A stretch of 64,000 nucleotides of DNA from Anaspis maculata (lineage: Eukaryota > Arthropoda > Insecta > Coleoptera > Scraptiidae). The stretch covers positions 53,298,601 through 53,362,600 of the forward strand of contig OX421964.1 of the NCBI GenBank assembly GCA_949128115.1. Reading direction: 5' to 3'. The position numbers and the translations under genes are program-made. The notes under the pieces were generated by a model. It was not told where the DNA came from. It was given only the letters and a program-made list of their open reading frames with translations, and did not search any database. This document shows, piece after piece, positions 45,158-56,275 of the stretch; the stretch's first letter is position 1; each line of letters starts with the position of its first letter.

Positions 45158-46245
45158 TTGGCGAGTTTCAAGATCGAATACGCCATCTGACGGCCAACGT
45201 GTAAACGACGTTTGTGCACGGATCAACCGCAGATTTGTGTGGGCTCTTATGAGCGTTGCGGTGTTTGGTGACTTTAATTGATTCCATCTGACTTAACGCG
45301 GCGTTGATTTTTTCCAACAAAGTACGTGAGCCACGCACGTTTCATTATCTTGAATATACTAGGTGTCGTCTGTTGCAAAAGCATTGCATTTTTAAATAAG
45401 AGTGGCACGTGTACGACGACTGGCAAGCAAAAGTGGCATCAGAATAGTAGGTGGTAAGATTTGTGATTTTGTCATAGTGACAAAAATTGGCGGAGAATTT
45501 GTTGCGTTTCCAAGTGCGAGTCGCGCTGTGGAAACCGGAAAAAGGAAGAGTTACATTTTCACCGTTTCCCGTCGAAAGCGAAAGACGCAAGTTGGGTAGT
45601 CAAGATGACAAACAAACTTGGCACTGTGGAAAATATGACTACGAGAAAAACCTGGGAAAAGTGTCGCTGAAAATAGGAACTTTAAATGGCTGCATCGAAG
45701 AAGCACAGCTGCGATATGTTTGCATGTCCCGGACTGGCCTGCTTTGCAAGTGCAATTAAACGTTCCAATGTCACAGGAACTCGCAGGAACTGCTACTACT
45801 ATTTCTTTTAATTACGATCTCAGTTGCCTCGTGAGGAGATTCATACAATGCGCTTGTTTGTAAACACAATCCAAATATGTCTATGTTTGAACTGAAGCTT
45901 GATTCGGTTCGCTTTCGACCTCGCTTTCGACCATACAACACAAGAAATTGTGACTTCAGAATTTCCTCTCCCATCAGTATCCCATCACGATACATCGAGA
46001 ATCCGTTGAGGCTTGAGGCCATCCAGTGATTGAAAACCTTCATAACACTCAATTCGCTTCTGCCATTTTCGACTTCCACCGCAATAGGTACTAATTAGCC
46101 ACGTTTCACGTCTGGAGGACATTAAAAACCGCTTACTACTGATAAGATTTTTGAACGCGCGGGCAACAATCCGTGCCCTATCCGACATGTTTGTTTACAT
46201 GCGAAGCGCATCAGCAGCGCCACCATCGGTAATGTTACTCGCCAA
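45158..46245 (-). mobile_element. 1.09-kb TA-flanked SWIM-derived element, copy 2
   Basis: Inverted, highly similar copy of the element at 27842-28908, with the same TTGGCGAGT ends and TA on both flanks. On the minus strand the first frame (from 46188) stays open for 67 residues. Small indels relative to copy 1 shift frames in different places, showing independent decay after insertion. Confidence 0.75.
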
Positions 46246-46301
46246 TAGCTCCAGATTTTTCGCCGTGGTCACCTTAAAGCTCAATAAGTCAGTTTAAAAT
46301 A

Positions 46302-47474
46302 CAGGGTGATTCATGAGTGACCTTACATAGGCTAATGGGAGATAGAGGATTTCGAGGCGAGTCAGGATCCACTGAAGAAATTTTATTTTCTCCGATGGTT
46401 ACGAAGATACAGGGTGTTTTGCGTGTTTCGTATGAACCTTTGATAAGCGATATTTCTGAAACGGCCAAAGGTATTTTGTTGAAATTCACCAGTAATATTT
46501 CTCTGTTGGAACTCATCCCGAAGCCATACCGGGTAAGTCAAAATCCAGGGCCGGACTAGAAAAAAGGTGCCCCTTTTTTGTTTCATCAAAAAGTACATTT
46601 TCTGACCGCTTTTCTAAAAAACTGCTATCGGATTCAAAAAGCTAAGGAAAAATGCTTTAAGAATCACTCTTCAATTTAGATGGCACACCTAAACCGTTTC
46701 GACAATAAAATTAAAAGTAAAATTTGTGGGTGAGTTCCCATTTTCGACCGGACATAATCGACTCATTGTTGGATCGAATTCATTAAAATTCATTTTTTGG
46801 CTTATCTCTGTTGAATAGAAGGGCTTGGTTGAAAAAAAAATTTCAGAGCTGACAATTTTTTTTTTAGACAAAATCGCGAGCGAAACCAAAATTAGACTCG
46901 ATTTGATCGTCAAAAAAAAATTTCCAGCTATGGAATTTTTCTTTTTACCAAGCCCTTCTGTTCCACAGAGACAAGCTAAAAAATGAATTTTAATGAATTC
47001 CATCAAACAATGAGTCGATTATGTCCGGTCAAAAATGGAAACTTACCCACAAATATTACTTTTAATTTTTTTGTCGAAACGGTCTAGGTGTGCCATCTAA
47101 ATTGAAGAGTGATTCTTTAAGCATTTTTCCTTAGCTTTTCGAATCCGATAACAGTTTTTCAGAAAAGCGGTCAGAAAATGTACTTTTTGATCAAATAAAA
47201 AAGGGGCACATTTTTTCAATTCCGGCCCTGGATTTTGACTCACCCGGTCTGACTTCTGGATAAGTTCCAGCAGAGAAATATTACTGGTAAATTTCAACAC
47301 AATATCTTCAGCCGTTTCAGAAATAACGCTGATCAAAGTTTCACACGAAACACACAAAACACCCTGTATCTTCGTAACCAATGGAGAAAACCAAATTTCC
47401 TCAGTGGATCCTGACTCGCCTCGAAGTCCTCTATCTCCCATTAGCCTATGTAAGGTCACTCATGAATCACCCTG
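46302..47474. mobile_element. ~1.17-kb palindrome, CAGGGTGATTCATGAG ends with TA flanks
   Basis: Left end CAGGGTGATTCATGAGTGAC and right end GTCACTCATGAATCACCCTG are exact complements. Arms of about 570 bases pair along their length, with an inner CAGGGTGTTTTG/CAAAACACCCTG pair suggesting a nested element. TA flanks both ends. The frames MTLHRLMGDRG on each strand mirror one another and are not separate genes. Confidence 0.88.
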
Positions 47475-47870
47475 TATAAACCTGGAAATCGTAGACGCGC
47501 TAGAAAACAACATCACTAGAAAATTTCCCTTGCACACATTACAAGTGCTGGTATTGCTTGACGGATGCCAGAATAATTGTATCAGGCGGATTCAATTAAT
47601 TATTATTGCAGCCATAAATTTCCCATATTTTGTCTACATAAAAATATAAAATGTTTAAAAGGAAAATACAGGGGTCAGCACTTTTTGCCACACCCTATAC
47701 TTGGCATACAAAATTCTGGAGAAATTAAAAAAAAAACGTAGAGATTTTTGCGTGTGTTGGTAATGCAAACAAATGACAGTAATACCTTCTGGTCCACCAA
47801 AAGAAATAGTAATCAGGGGAATAACACATTATCGCTGTAAGCCCAGGTACTGAAAGTCAGGTATGGTAAA

Positions 47871-48254
47871 ATGGACCAGATCGAATCGATCGAATCTAGT
47901 CCTGAGCTGGAATTATTCTGCTGTTTAGCCAAGGCCATACGGAAAGATCCGTTAAAATGTAAAATACGTTCTTTAAAATATGTATATGTTCTTTGCAAAT
48001 TAGGTCGTGAAGAAGCCGTAAAGCTTAGAAATGGTGCACTTGAGGACAGTAAACGTTTCATAGAGCGAGCTAATTGGAAAGAAAACAGCGAAAAATTATA
48101 TCGCATTAAAATGAGCGCGATCCTGATGCCTACCAAGTCTGGGGAAATATGGCTGGGAAACGTGAGCCGTTCGAATAAACATATCTTCGTAACGAGCAGG
48201 GAGAAATTTCCTGTTGATTTTGAATTTTTGCGTTCTATCACCGGGTCTCATTAA
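47871..48254 (+). CDS. Hypothetical 127-aa open frame
   Basis: This frame begins ATG with a fair context (AAAATGG) and encodes a mixed, soluble-looking, Lys/Glu/Leu-rich protein starting MDQIESIESSPELELFCCLA and ending in RSITGSH. No membrane segment, signal peptide or known motif is visible. Composition is less repetitive than other frames in the window, and no MITE arms overlap it. It could be a small gene, a lone exon or a transposon-derived fragment. I do not recognise it. Confidence 0.35.
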   Translation: MDQIESIESSPELELFCCLAKAIRKDPLKCKIRSLKYVYVLCKLGREEAVKLRNGALEDSKRFIERANWKENSEKLYRIKMSAILMPTKSGEIWLGNVSRSNKHIFVTSREKFPVDFEFLRSITGSH

Positions 48255-48950
48255 ATTTTATCCCTGGGGATTGCAAACAGAGAGACCAGACACCTCCCGT
48301 AGTCCTTCCACCTCCTTCACCCCCCGATTCCTGCTCGCATGGTTTACAAACGGTGCTTCACGTCAGTGGCAGGCACGAGGGATAGCTTGACATTTTCAGA
48401 GGTCTCATATATCCCCTTTCCCCATTTTTTCTGGTTGAAATAATCCTCGAAATAATTCATGCATTTGTTTCAAGAGAGTGTGATGAACTTATCATTGGTG
48501 AATCTGAATATTGGGTTGAGAATAAGGAAATGAGCAATAAACGAAAATATTAGTAGCTATAATAAGTATAGTCCAATTAATTTTATAATAGAAAAAGTTG
48601 TCTGTCTAAATTCGACATTCTAAGGCTTATTATTGTGGAAGTTCGATATAAACTATTTAGATAAATTACACTTTCGTGTAGCAGGAAGTACTTTCAAACT
48701 TTAGTTTATATTACATATAAACAAATGAAGCCGGAAATGATTTTGACATTAGCGTACAAAAAAGTGGCACTTTTGGGCTGCCACAAAGCACTCTAAACAA
48801 CGCCTTTTTGGTTGATCGCCTAAAAAAACATTTTTCAGCAAAATTCAAAAGTCGTTAAAAATCTTCTGAAATGCCATAATTAAAAGCTGTCCAGCACTGA
48901 TGATTACTTCACTAATAAAATTCCATTCTTATTTCTAAAGAAATACTGAA

Positions 48951-49156
48951 TAGGCCATCCACAATGATGTTAATGTTAAAGTAATGTTATCGGCAATGGT
49001 AATGTTAGCATTCAAAGCAACAAGTTTCAATGGTAATGATTACCATTGCCACTAACATGATTGTGAACGTCACCATTTGAAACTTGTTGCTTTGAATGCT
49101 AACATTACCATTGCCGATAACATCACGTTAACATTAACATCATTGGGGATGGCCTA
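48951..49156. mobile_element. ~206-bp palindromic MITE
   Basis: TAGGCCATCC at the left and GGATGGCCTA at the right are followed inward by long complementary arms (AATGATGTTAATGTTAA; ATTCAAAGCAACAAGTTTCA). Nearly the whole element is a stem, with loop near 49045-49060. Confidence 0.9.
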
Positions 49157-49412
49157 TAATGCATTTTTTAGAAAACGTCAGCACGTTATTTCATAGAGGT
49201 ATAGCCAAATTCTGTCGACCAATGATTTCAAGGTTGGTTCACGTCTTGCTCCGCCATATTGAACTTTCTCAAATAATGTGAACCGATGCCGATGTGAATT
49301 CGAATCACACTTATACCCTTGACAGACTGGAAAACTTATGATAATTAAGCGTAAATTACGATATAAATGACCAGTGTGTTACGTCGTCATTTACTTAATG
49401 ATCATTTAGAAC

Positions 49413-50693
49413 CCCTGTTAGAAATGCCATATAGAAATTGTATTTGCTCCCCATATGTTTCTATTTGAACTTATAGGAATCTATATGAAGGGTTAGTTCT
49501 ATATGTTATTGAGCTTACAGGCTTTTATATGAACAAGTAAATATTAATCCTTTATTTGGAATTACAAAATAAATGTAATAGGTCTCTATATGAAAAATTC
49601 TCATCACACTGAAGTCGTATAAATTCATATAGAATTATATTTGGAAATACCTGTGAGGAATATACTAATCCAATTCTATTTGGAAATGCAAATAGAATTA
49701 AATTATTTTGGAATTGCCGAGGACTGCCGATAATGCAGATTCCCTACTGTCGGCTCTACTTCGCCGAAGCCGAAGTATCAAGTATCTGTGCCGCCCATGC
49801 CGCCGTTGCGTCTCGTCGGTTTTGTCACCCTTGGGTTTTGTTTGTTAACGGTCAAAAGTCAAAACCAGGTCAAAACGTGTGTGCTTCCGCTTTGTGGACT
49901 CTGTGCTTCCTCAGCGTGTGTGGTTGGTGTGCACTGTGCAACAGGGTGCAACAGTTTTTATTGCGGTTAGTTTTTTTGGCATCTTTGATTTTTGTGTTTG
50001 CTTTGGTTTATGCTCATTGCAAAATGTTATTTTATAGTGAGACCTATTCGAGAGTCCTGCCCTGTCAAGGCCGTCATCGTCATTTTTGCGTACGTAAGAT
50101 TCATCGAGGATAATTGCAAGTGTATCGTTCCGACCTCCCTCATACGGAGATTCGATGAGAAAAACAGTAATTTTTCCAAGAAATATATGGTAAAATTCGA
50201 AAACGAATATCTTCAAGCCACAATTACTCATGTGGGAGGTAACACCTAAACTAGTGCATTGGATCTTTTTCATTAAGTCATGTTTATCGGTTTTTAGAAA
50301 GTGAGAAGGAGATTAGGGAATTGATTACAAAAAAAAAGGATGAGTATACCCCCATTGAAGCAGCTTGTCTCCGACTTTATTTGGAATTCATAATACAGAT
50401 CCGTATGTGATATTCATGCAAGAGACCTATTTGCAATTCCCTATGTGCTATTTGATAATAGGAGTTTATATGTAATACCATATAGAAATGTATTGGCTTT
50501 TCCATTTCACGTCGAATCTATCAGCATTCCCAAATAGGAGCCCCATATGATTCTATAGGCTGTGTAATACAATTAGCAAATAAGATTCCTGTAGGTTTCT
50601 ATATACAAATTGCAAATGCACTAACCGTATACAGAACATATAGGAATCATATACTTTTTTTTAATAGGCTTTTATATGAAATTTCCGACAGGG
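49413..50693 (+). mobile_element. 1281-bp DNA element carrying spliceable gene exons
   Basis: The ends CCCTGTTAGAAAT and ATTTCCGACAGGG are inverted (11 of 13). Flanking AC on both sides is present once in the empty site at about 16845-16846 (TTTAGAACGTCA), so the target duplication is 2 bp, AC. Both subterminal regions (49420-49720 and 50390-50690) contain many copies of CATATAGAAAT, TATTTGGAAT and TCTATATG motifs in both orientations. The core (49735-50350) is different in composition and holds exon-like coding blocks. Confidence 0.8.
50038..50380 (+). pseudogene. BEN-domain-protein-like N-terminal exons inside the 1281-bp element
   Basis: An acceptor (TTATAG) at 50037 opens a frame containing AYVRFIEDNCKCIVPTSLIR and KKYMVKFENEYLQATITHVG, resembling the N-terminal region found in insect BEN-type proteins (a short conserved segment with FxED and VVP-like motifs). 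A donor GTAACA at 50239, a 59-base intron and an acceptor TTTTTAG at 50297 restore a Glu codon, giving GESEKEIRELITKKK. An upstream GC-rich block (49735-49965) with a GTTAGT donor may be its first exon. Coding stops soon after DEYTPIEAAC. Family assignment is from memory of the pattern and is tentative. Confidence 0.5.
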
Positions 50694-51135
50694 ACGTCAT
50701 GTTCTAGTAACCATGATCGCCGATGGTCGTGCATCATCGCCGTGATTTTTGAATACCATTGGCCAGCTTTTCTGCAATGAATCGCGATGTCTGTCATCTG
50801 CCATGGAATGGAAGGGCTGGATTTTGTGTCTTGCCTCTTGCAACAGCATCTCTTGTACAAAATTATAAGATAATGCTCGTAGCGTGCACGTATAAGCATG
50901 TACGAAAAATTTAAACTCCTTGTGTTACATGAGAAATGACCGCCTATCCGCGGAATTTGGATGATACGAACATTGCAAACTTGTAGCACAATGTCGGTTG
51001 GCGCGGCACTTTATTTTTGGCAAAGTCGAATTTATTGATGAGGAGACAGATTTCCGTAAGTATCCGTAAGACAGTAGGCAGGTATATAATTCCCGTAGCG
51101 TGTGCCCGTATAAGCACGTACCTACGGAAAATTAA

Positions 51136-52429
51136 AAACTAAAAAAATTAAAAAGGATATACACACTGGAAATGATTATTTTTGCACTAAGATTATTGCC
51201 TATGACCATTATCATTGGTACAGATTAATTCCTCACCTCGTTCCTCACTTATTCAATAATGGGTGACTTCAAGATGGCGGCCATGAGAAGAAAAAGAGTT
51301 GACTGTGATATTTTCGAAGATAGTGGACAGGGACAATAGCAACAAACGACATTTCATTCTTGACTTTACTCTTCAAGGGACTACCGAATTTCACTGGAAT
51401 ATCTCAGTAAATCACCTCGTAAATTACTGATTTTTTGAAAAATGTGAATTTCCATGAAACTGACCACTAATTTCAGGATTTCTCAGAAACGGCTGAAGAT
51501 ATGGAGACGCGGTTTATTTTATCCTTACAAACATCAAATTGTGAATTTTATGTTGTGACTTTCATGACTCCAACTTTTTTGGTTCAGGGGTTGGAATTTT
51601 TGAATTATCGAACACCCTGTATACGACGTCTGCAAGGAGACTCACCATGACATCTTGAAAGTTGCTCAGGGGCCTAACATTTTGTGACAAGTCTCATCGC
51701 TTGATCATTCTTTGCAAGGTTGTAGCCCCGTAACGTCCAGACTAACTGTGATTCCGGTGATTTCTGTTTGTGCCCCTGAAAGATAGGCAACCCGCTGCCA
51801 CAACTCATCGCCAAGGTCGATATATGCCCATAACTAGTAAATGTCAAGTGGAGGACCGATCCCGGCCCACGAAACCGAAACGAACGATTTGTTGAGGTTT
51901 TGAAATCTACCCCTGTTAGGTAGACAACTCGCTATACTGCTGCTCTCCCGGGTTTGCAACCCTTGTTTCCACTTCTTAAAAGTAAGCTGGAAGTATGTAC
52001 TACAACTCTGCCAAGTTTGCCAACCCAACTTAGCCAACCCAACAACTAACCCAACAACTCTAATTCCAACTTTCCACCCGAAGGGACGTTTCGAACAAAA
52101 ATTTCCATAGGTTCCTGGATACTAGTCGGGAAAGTTTTGGGGTGACACAACCGATTTTTCAAATGTAAACCGATTTGATGAAACTTGGATCATACTTCTG
52201 TTTTGTTAAATTATTATTAATGCTTTCAAGTTGGGTTTCACGATTTGTCGCCATCTTGGCCCACCATATTGTCCTTTCTATTTTATTTTGTAATTTGCTT
52301 ATAATTTTTTTCCCAAGTTTTCGCTAGATGAAGATGGTTGCTAGGTACTCTAGATGTTCCCCCAACACGGTGGGTTGCGCGGGAAGGCCCACGTGTGGGT
52401 GTTTCACTTTTTTTTTTCGTTGAAGTGTA
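51136..52429. other. Unassigned DNA
   Basis: No gene or clear element. It includes one CACCCTGTATA-type terminus at about 51612 and weak CCCAACAACT repeats near 52030. Confidence 0.5.
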
Positions 52430-52437
52430 ACTTCGAG

Positions 52438-52836
52438 CAGAGGCGTATCTACGGGGGGGGCAAGTGGGGCACGTGCCATGGGCGCACTTTGATCCTCAGG
52501 GCGCAGATGAGAGGAAAACATGAAAATATGAAAAATGAAAAATGAGAAAATGAGAAAATGAAATAATGTAGATATTTGAACTGTTGGGCACGAGGCTTGG
52601 CATAATTCGTGTGAGCAATAATTGACAAGCGAAATGGGAAAGAGAAAGAGGGAACAAACCAAAACCAACACATCCAAACAGAGGATCAACTTTCGACTTT
52701 TTCATCTGATCCAGATAAAGCCTAATAGGAGGGCCGAATTTGTCGTTGGCCCGCCTGGATTCTGAAAAAAAGCCTAATTCAGGGGCGCAATTTTCATGTT
52801 TTGCCCTGGGCGCAATTTACCCCAGATACGCCACTG
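52438..52836. mobile_element. 399-bp hAT-type MITE with perfect 8-bp target duplication
   Basis: The ends CAGAGGCGTATCT and AGATACGCCACTG are inverted and begin/end with the CAG/CTG of hAT elements. The 8-bp sequence ACTTCGAG occurs immediately outside each end (52430-52437 and 52837-52844). The interior has GGGCACGTGCC and A/G-rich sequence and no transposase. The overlapping 121-aa minus-strand frame is an artefact of this element. Confidence 0.92.
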
Positions 52837-52844
52837 ACTTCGAG

Positions 52845-55130
52845 TGCCGCAAGTTCCGAGATTTCTGGTATGTTAAAAAAAAACTAATTTCGGAAGAAAT
52901 ACTGACAGAGTGTACCTATATATCCGCAACTGCCAAACACTCCCATCTGTCTATTCTATAGCAAGTTCATGCCCAAAGAACTTGAAGAAACTAAAAAACC
53001 AAATAAAAGAAAGACTGAAGAGAACAGGAGAGAACCTGAGATCTATTATGCTATGTATGTGTGCTTTATGAGATAAAAATGGGGTCGGTCTAGAGGTGTT
53101 GCCGTTGACTTTAATGAGTTAAGTGTAACCTCAGGTAAACTTTGCTGATTCATCCACTTGATATTAGAAGTTTAATGGTAACACCATTAATAATTTCGCT
53201 CACGCTCGACGCGTGTTTGAGTAATCCGAGTTTATTAATCCAACATCATTATGCGGAAGAGGTGCGGATACAGGTAGGTAACGCTCAAGCTACCCGATCG
53301 AAAGATGTAATTTTGTACCCAGAATATACCTCGCCTCTACCTCATAAGCCTTTAGTTAGTGGATTATGGATTCAATAACTTCTAAACGTATTTAGACGTG
53401 AGCAGAAAGCGGACTTGTATTAGTTTTGATTGCTAGGAAAACTACCACGGCGGTAGGTATAGGTACCTACCTACACCTCTACCATACCATGCATTGGGAT
53501 TTAATTAGGACTAAATTTAGCACAGTCAACCTTCACGTTTCATTGCGTGTTGATTGCAATGAAAGAAAAGCGAAATGTAAATAAAAGCACAGTGAGATAG
53601 AACTGAAGTGAAAAACTTCCGACGCGCTCTCCGGGAAAAGACCCTGCGGAACTGACGCGGCGAGCAACAAATAAAAGGATATTGGATTTTCATGCGGAAA
53701 ATTAAAAGGACAACATGTTTCGGGAAAATGGCGAGGCACCGCGACACGGATGTAAGATTTTTCTTGGTGTTTTGATAGTATTGATCGAAAATAACAAAAA
53801 CAGAGCACGCATTTTCAGCTTTACATATCTAATATTGCAAGAACTTCGGAATTCAATTATTACATCAGAAGTGCTATACCTACCACCTACACGGTCCATG
53901 TACCCCTGCCTTCGCTTGACGCTGTTGATCAATTTATTTAGAGCAAAACGCACGAAAACACAGGTTTTCCATTTGCCGTGCAGCTATCTTTAGCAAAAGA
54001 AAATTGATCAATATCGGAAACATGAAACATAAAATATGAAAAACCCCGATAGTCAACAGATTTTGGGCTACTGGAGAATTTCGGAGGTCTTGAATTAGCT
54101 TGTAGTCTTTCCACAAATTCTTGTTATTAATGAAATTTGGCGACGGGTTTCGAATGGCTCGCAACCATCTACGGGGCAGTATACACCACACCTTGTATGC
54201 TGCCCCTTAGATGATTGCAAGCATGCTGTATGATTTTAAGCATGCTGTATGGTTGCAAGCTGTGTGCAATTTAATAATAAGAAGGACTTTGTCTATTTCG
54301 GTTATACTTTGTAGCAGTGTTTCTGCGAAAAACAGTGTTACAAGGTGCTACTTTGTGTAACTGAAAATATAGCACTTTGTGCCACTATTTTGACTGTCGC
54401 GTTAATGACATATCGCAGTACATTTCAAATGTCAGTGTGTACACTTTCTCATTTCTATTTAAAGGGCGAAATAGACAAAGTAGTGTGAAAAACACCTGAT
54501 ACAATTAATTCTTGTAATAACTGATTTATAATGTCATGAAAATGCAATCAATTCAGGTGATAATATCTTGGCTAATATGGATAAATCTCGGGATAAGTAT
54601 ACGCTCAAGAATAGCCTTATTCAAGCCTCTGTATTTTTTGGGACTGACAGTAGCTGTAGGACTGACGTTGACGTCACAGTTGTGCCACGGCCACTTCCCA
54701 CTTTTGGTGACGCCATATCCTGATCACACTCCATTTCCATGTATTCGAGCTATAGTGCTAGTTTCAACGTTCCATCCGGCTACTCTTCGTTAATCGTGTT
54801 AAAATGGAGTTGCGGTTAACAATGTGTGACAGATGTTAATAAGCCATTTCAAGAATAGAATCGAAATGAATATACAAAGCGTTTCGTTTACACACACATA
54901 ATGCTTGCGTGATGGCATCAAGCAAGCATTTAATAGTAACAAGGGTCAGTGATATGCCAACAAATGACGTCACGAAATGTTTATAAATACTAAATGGAAT
55001 AATCAATTTCTGGGAAATTCTCTTGGTACTTTTCTAAGTATAAACCCACGGCCTACTTGAGCATGATTTGAACATGGCCTTTTGTATTTGCAACAATGAA
55101 AATAAATATCTACTACCTACAAACACAAAC
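52845..55130. other. Unassigned DNA
   Basis: No gene identified. Short open frames of 70-90 aa on both strands overlap and lack signatures. ATGATTGCAAGCATGCTGTA-like pieces repeat two to three times at 54205-54265. Confidence 0.5.
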
Positions 55131-55137
55131 CTACGAA

Positions 55138-55510
55138 CCCGGCCGGTAGCGCGGCGGACTCCGTCTTTGAAAGCAATTATAGGGATCGTGGGTTCGAATC
55201 CGGCTCGGGCCAGGTGGAAATTTTCATGCGCCCTTTAGTACCTTGGCATGTACTACCGTGCAGTCACGTCAAGGGAAAAAGGGTGAAACAAGAAGGGAGA
55301 AGGACACCGAAAAAAGAGTACTAATAACCTCGCTGTTGATGCGTCCATAAAATGGTGGGTGGTGTGGGAATCACCCGGCGCCGCTCTTAGAGTACTAAGG
55401 CGGCGCTAAGGAGGTACTGCCAGTGACTACTCGCCCTAAAAAACCTACACACCTACTGAACGTTATCTTTGGGTAGTACCGATGAGGGTAGTAGAGGTAC
55501 CTAGGTACTT
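55138..55510 (+). mobile_element. tRNA-derived SINE
   Basis: The head resembles a tRNA: an A-box-like GCCGGTAGCGCGGCGG, then a B box GTGGGTTCGAATCC at about 55189-55202, the internal RNA polymerase III promoter. The body follows with ACCTTGGCATGTACTACCGT and the GC-rich GGCGCCGCTCTTAGAG segment. The cloverleaf is degenerate, so this is a SINE rather than a tRNA gene. The exact 3' end is uncertain. Confidence 0.7.
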
Positions 55511-55565
55511 TTTTCTGGTAATCGTTTCATAGATACATTAACATAACGCGTAAGGTTATGTACCG

Positions 55566-55680
55566 TTGCGGACTTTTAAAAGTGGACGACAGTTGACAGG
55601 TTTTTCAGGATTCTGGCCTGAACGTCGCTTGACAGCAAGCCAACTTGTTGACATTGTCGTCCACTTTATTTTGGCCGCAA
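55566..55680. mobile_element. 115-bp MITE, family TTGCGG (copy 2)
   Basis: Same ends and interior as 2634-2749, including GGATTCTGGCCTGAACGTCG and GACATTGTCGTCCACTTTAT. The two copies differ at a handful of positions. Confidence 0.85.
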
Positions 55681-55992
55681 TCGTACATAATTATAAATAA
55701 ATATAAGTTTTGCAGTTTACGTAGGCTAGCTTGACATTTGTCAAAGTGATGTCAAAATTTCCAATTTCTATTTCGAGTTTTCTCTCAATTAAAGCAATGA
55801 TTACAAAAAACGTTGTTCGACACACGAGCTGCGCCTCATGATGGCAAAGTGAACTTCGGGCCTGATAACATGAGAATATAGTAGGCTTTGCCTGATTTCG
55901 GCTTTTGTTAATTCGCCCACGCTTCTGATTATCTTGATTAATACAAATTTAAAAAGATAACGTCCCTCTGACTATGTAGTCGTAATACCAAT

Positions 55993-56275
55993 ACTTTTTT
56001 TTTTGTTTATCTAACGTCGGCCTGTTTCCGCAACGAGGCCTAACACCGACGCCAGTGAATGCTTTTCTCCATTATACCGGAAATATTTTTATTGACCACC
56101 AACAGCATGGGGTCGGCACCATCATTCGTATTTTACGTGCTATGCAACACACGGCGGCGCGTTTGGCATTTAGCAAGCATTCCAACTAAATCGAGAAGCT
56201 TGTTTTCAATGCGCGAAGGTCGCATTGAACCCGCGACCTCTGACATGGCAGTCGAACGCCTCTAATATGTATACC
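55993..56275 (-). mobile_element. tRNA-derived SINE, minus strand
   Basis: On the minus strand the head reads GGCGTTCGACTGCCATGTCA then a B box CGCGGGTTCAATGCG (GTTCAATGC fits the consensus). The element ends in an A run (the T run at 55996-56004 on the + strand). This is the polymerase III head plus A-tail layout of a SINE. The family differs from the SINE at 55138. Confidence 0.6.

Larger units (their letters stand above)
49311..51135. repeat. Second copy of the 16745 repeat, split by an insertion
   Basis: 49311-49412 matches 16750-16845 (ACCCTTGACAGACTNGAAAA, CACGTCGTCATT-type pieces), and 50694-51135 matches 16846-17290. The two halves are contiguous in the first copy, so the 1281 bases between them are an insertion. 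Confidence 0.8.

Noticed and set aside
46317..47459. Paired open frames (MTLHRLMGDRG) on opposite strands as genes
   Set aside because: They are the two arms of one palindromic transposable element read inwards.
52324..52705. Membrane-like 121-aa minus-strand protein
   Set aside because: It lies almost wholly within the hAT MITE and reflects its A/G-rich strand bias.
55138..55215. A functional tRNA gene
   Set aside because: The B box is good but the acceptor and anticodon stems do not fold properly and a SINE body follows.
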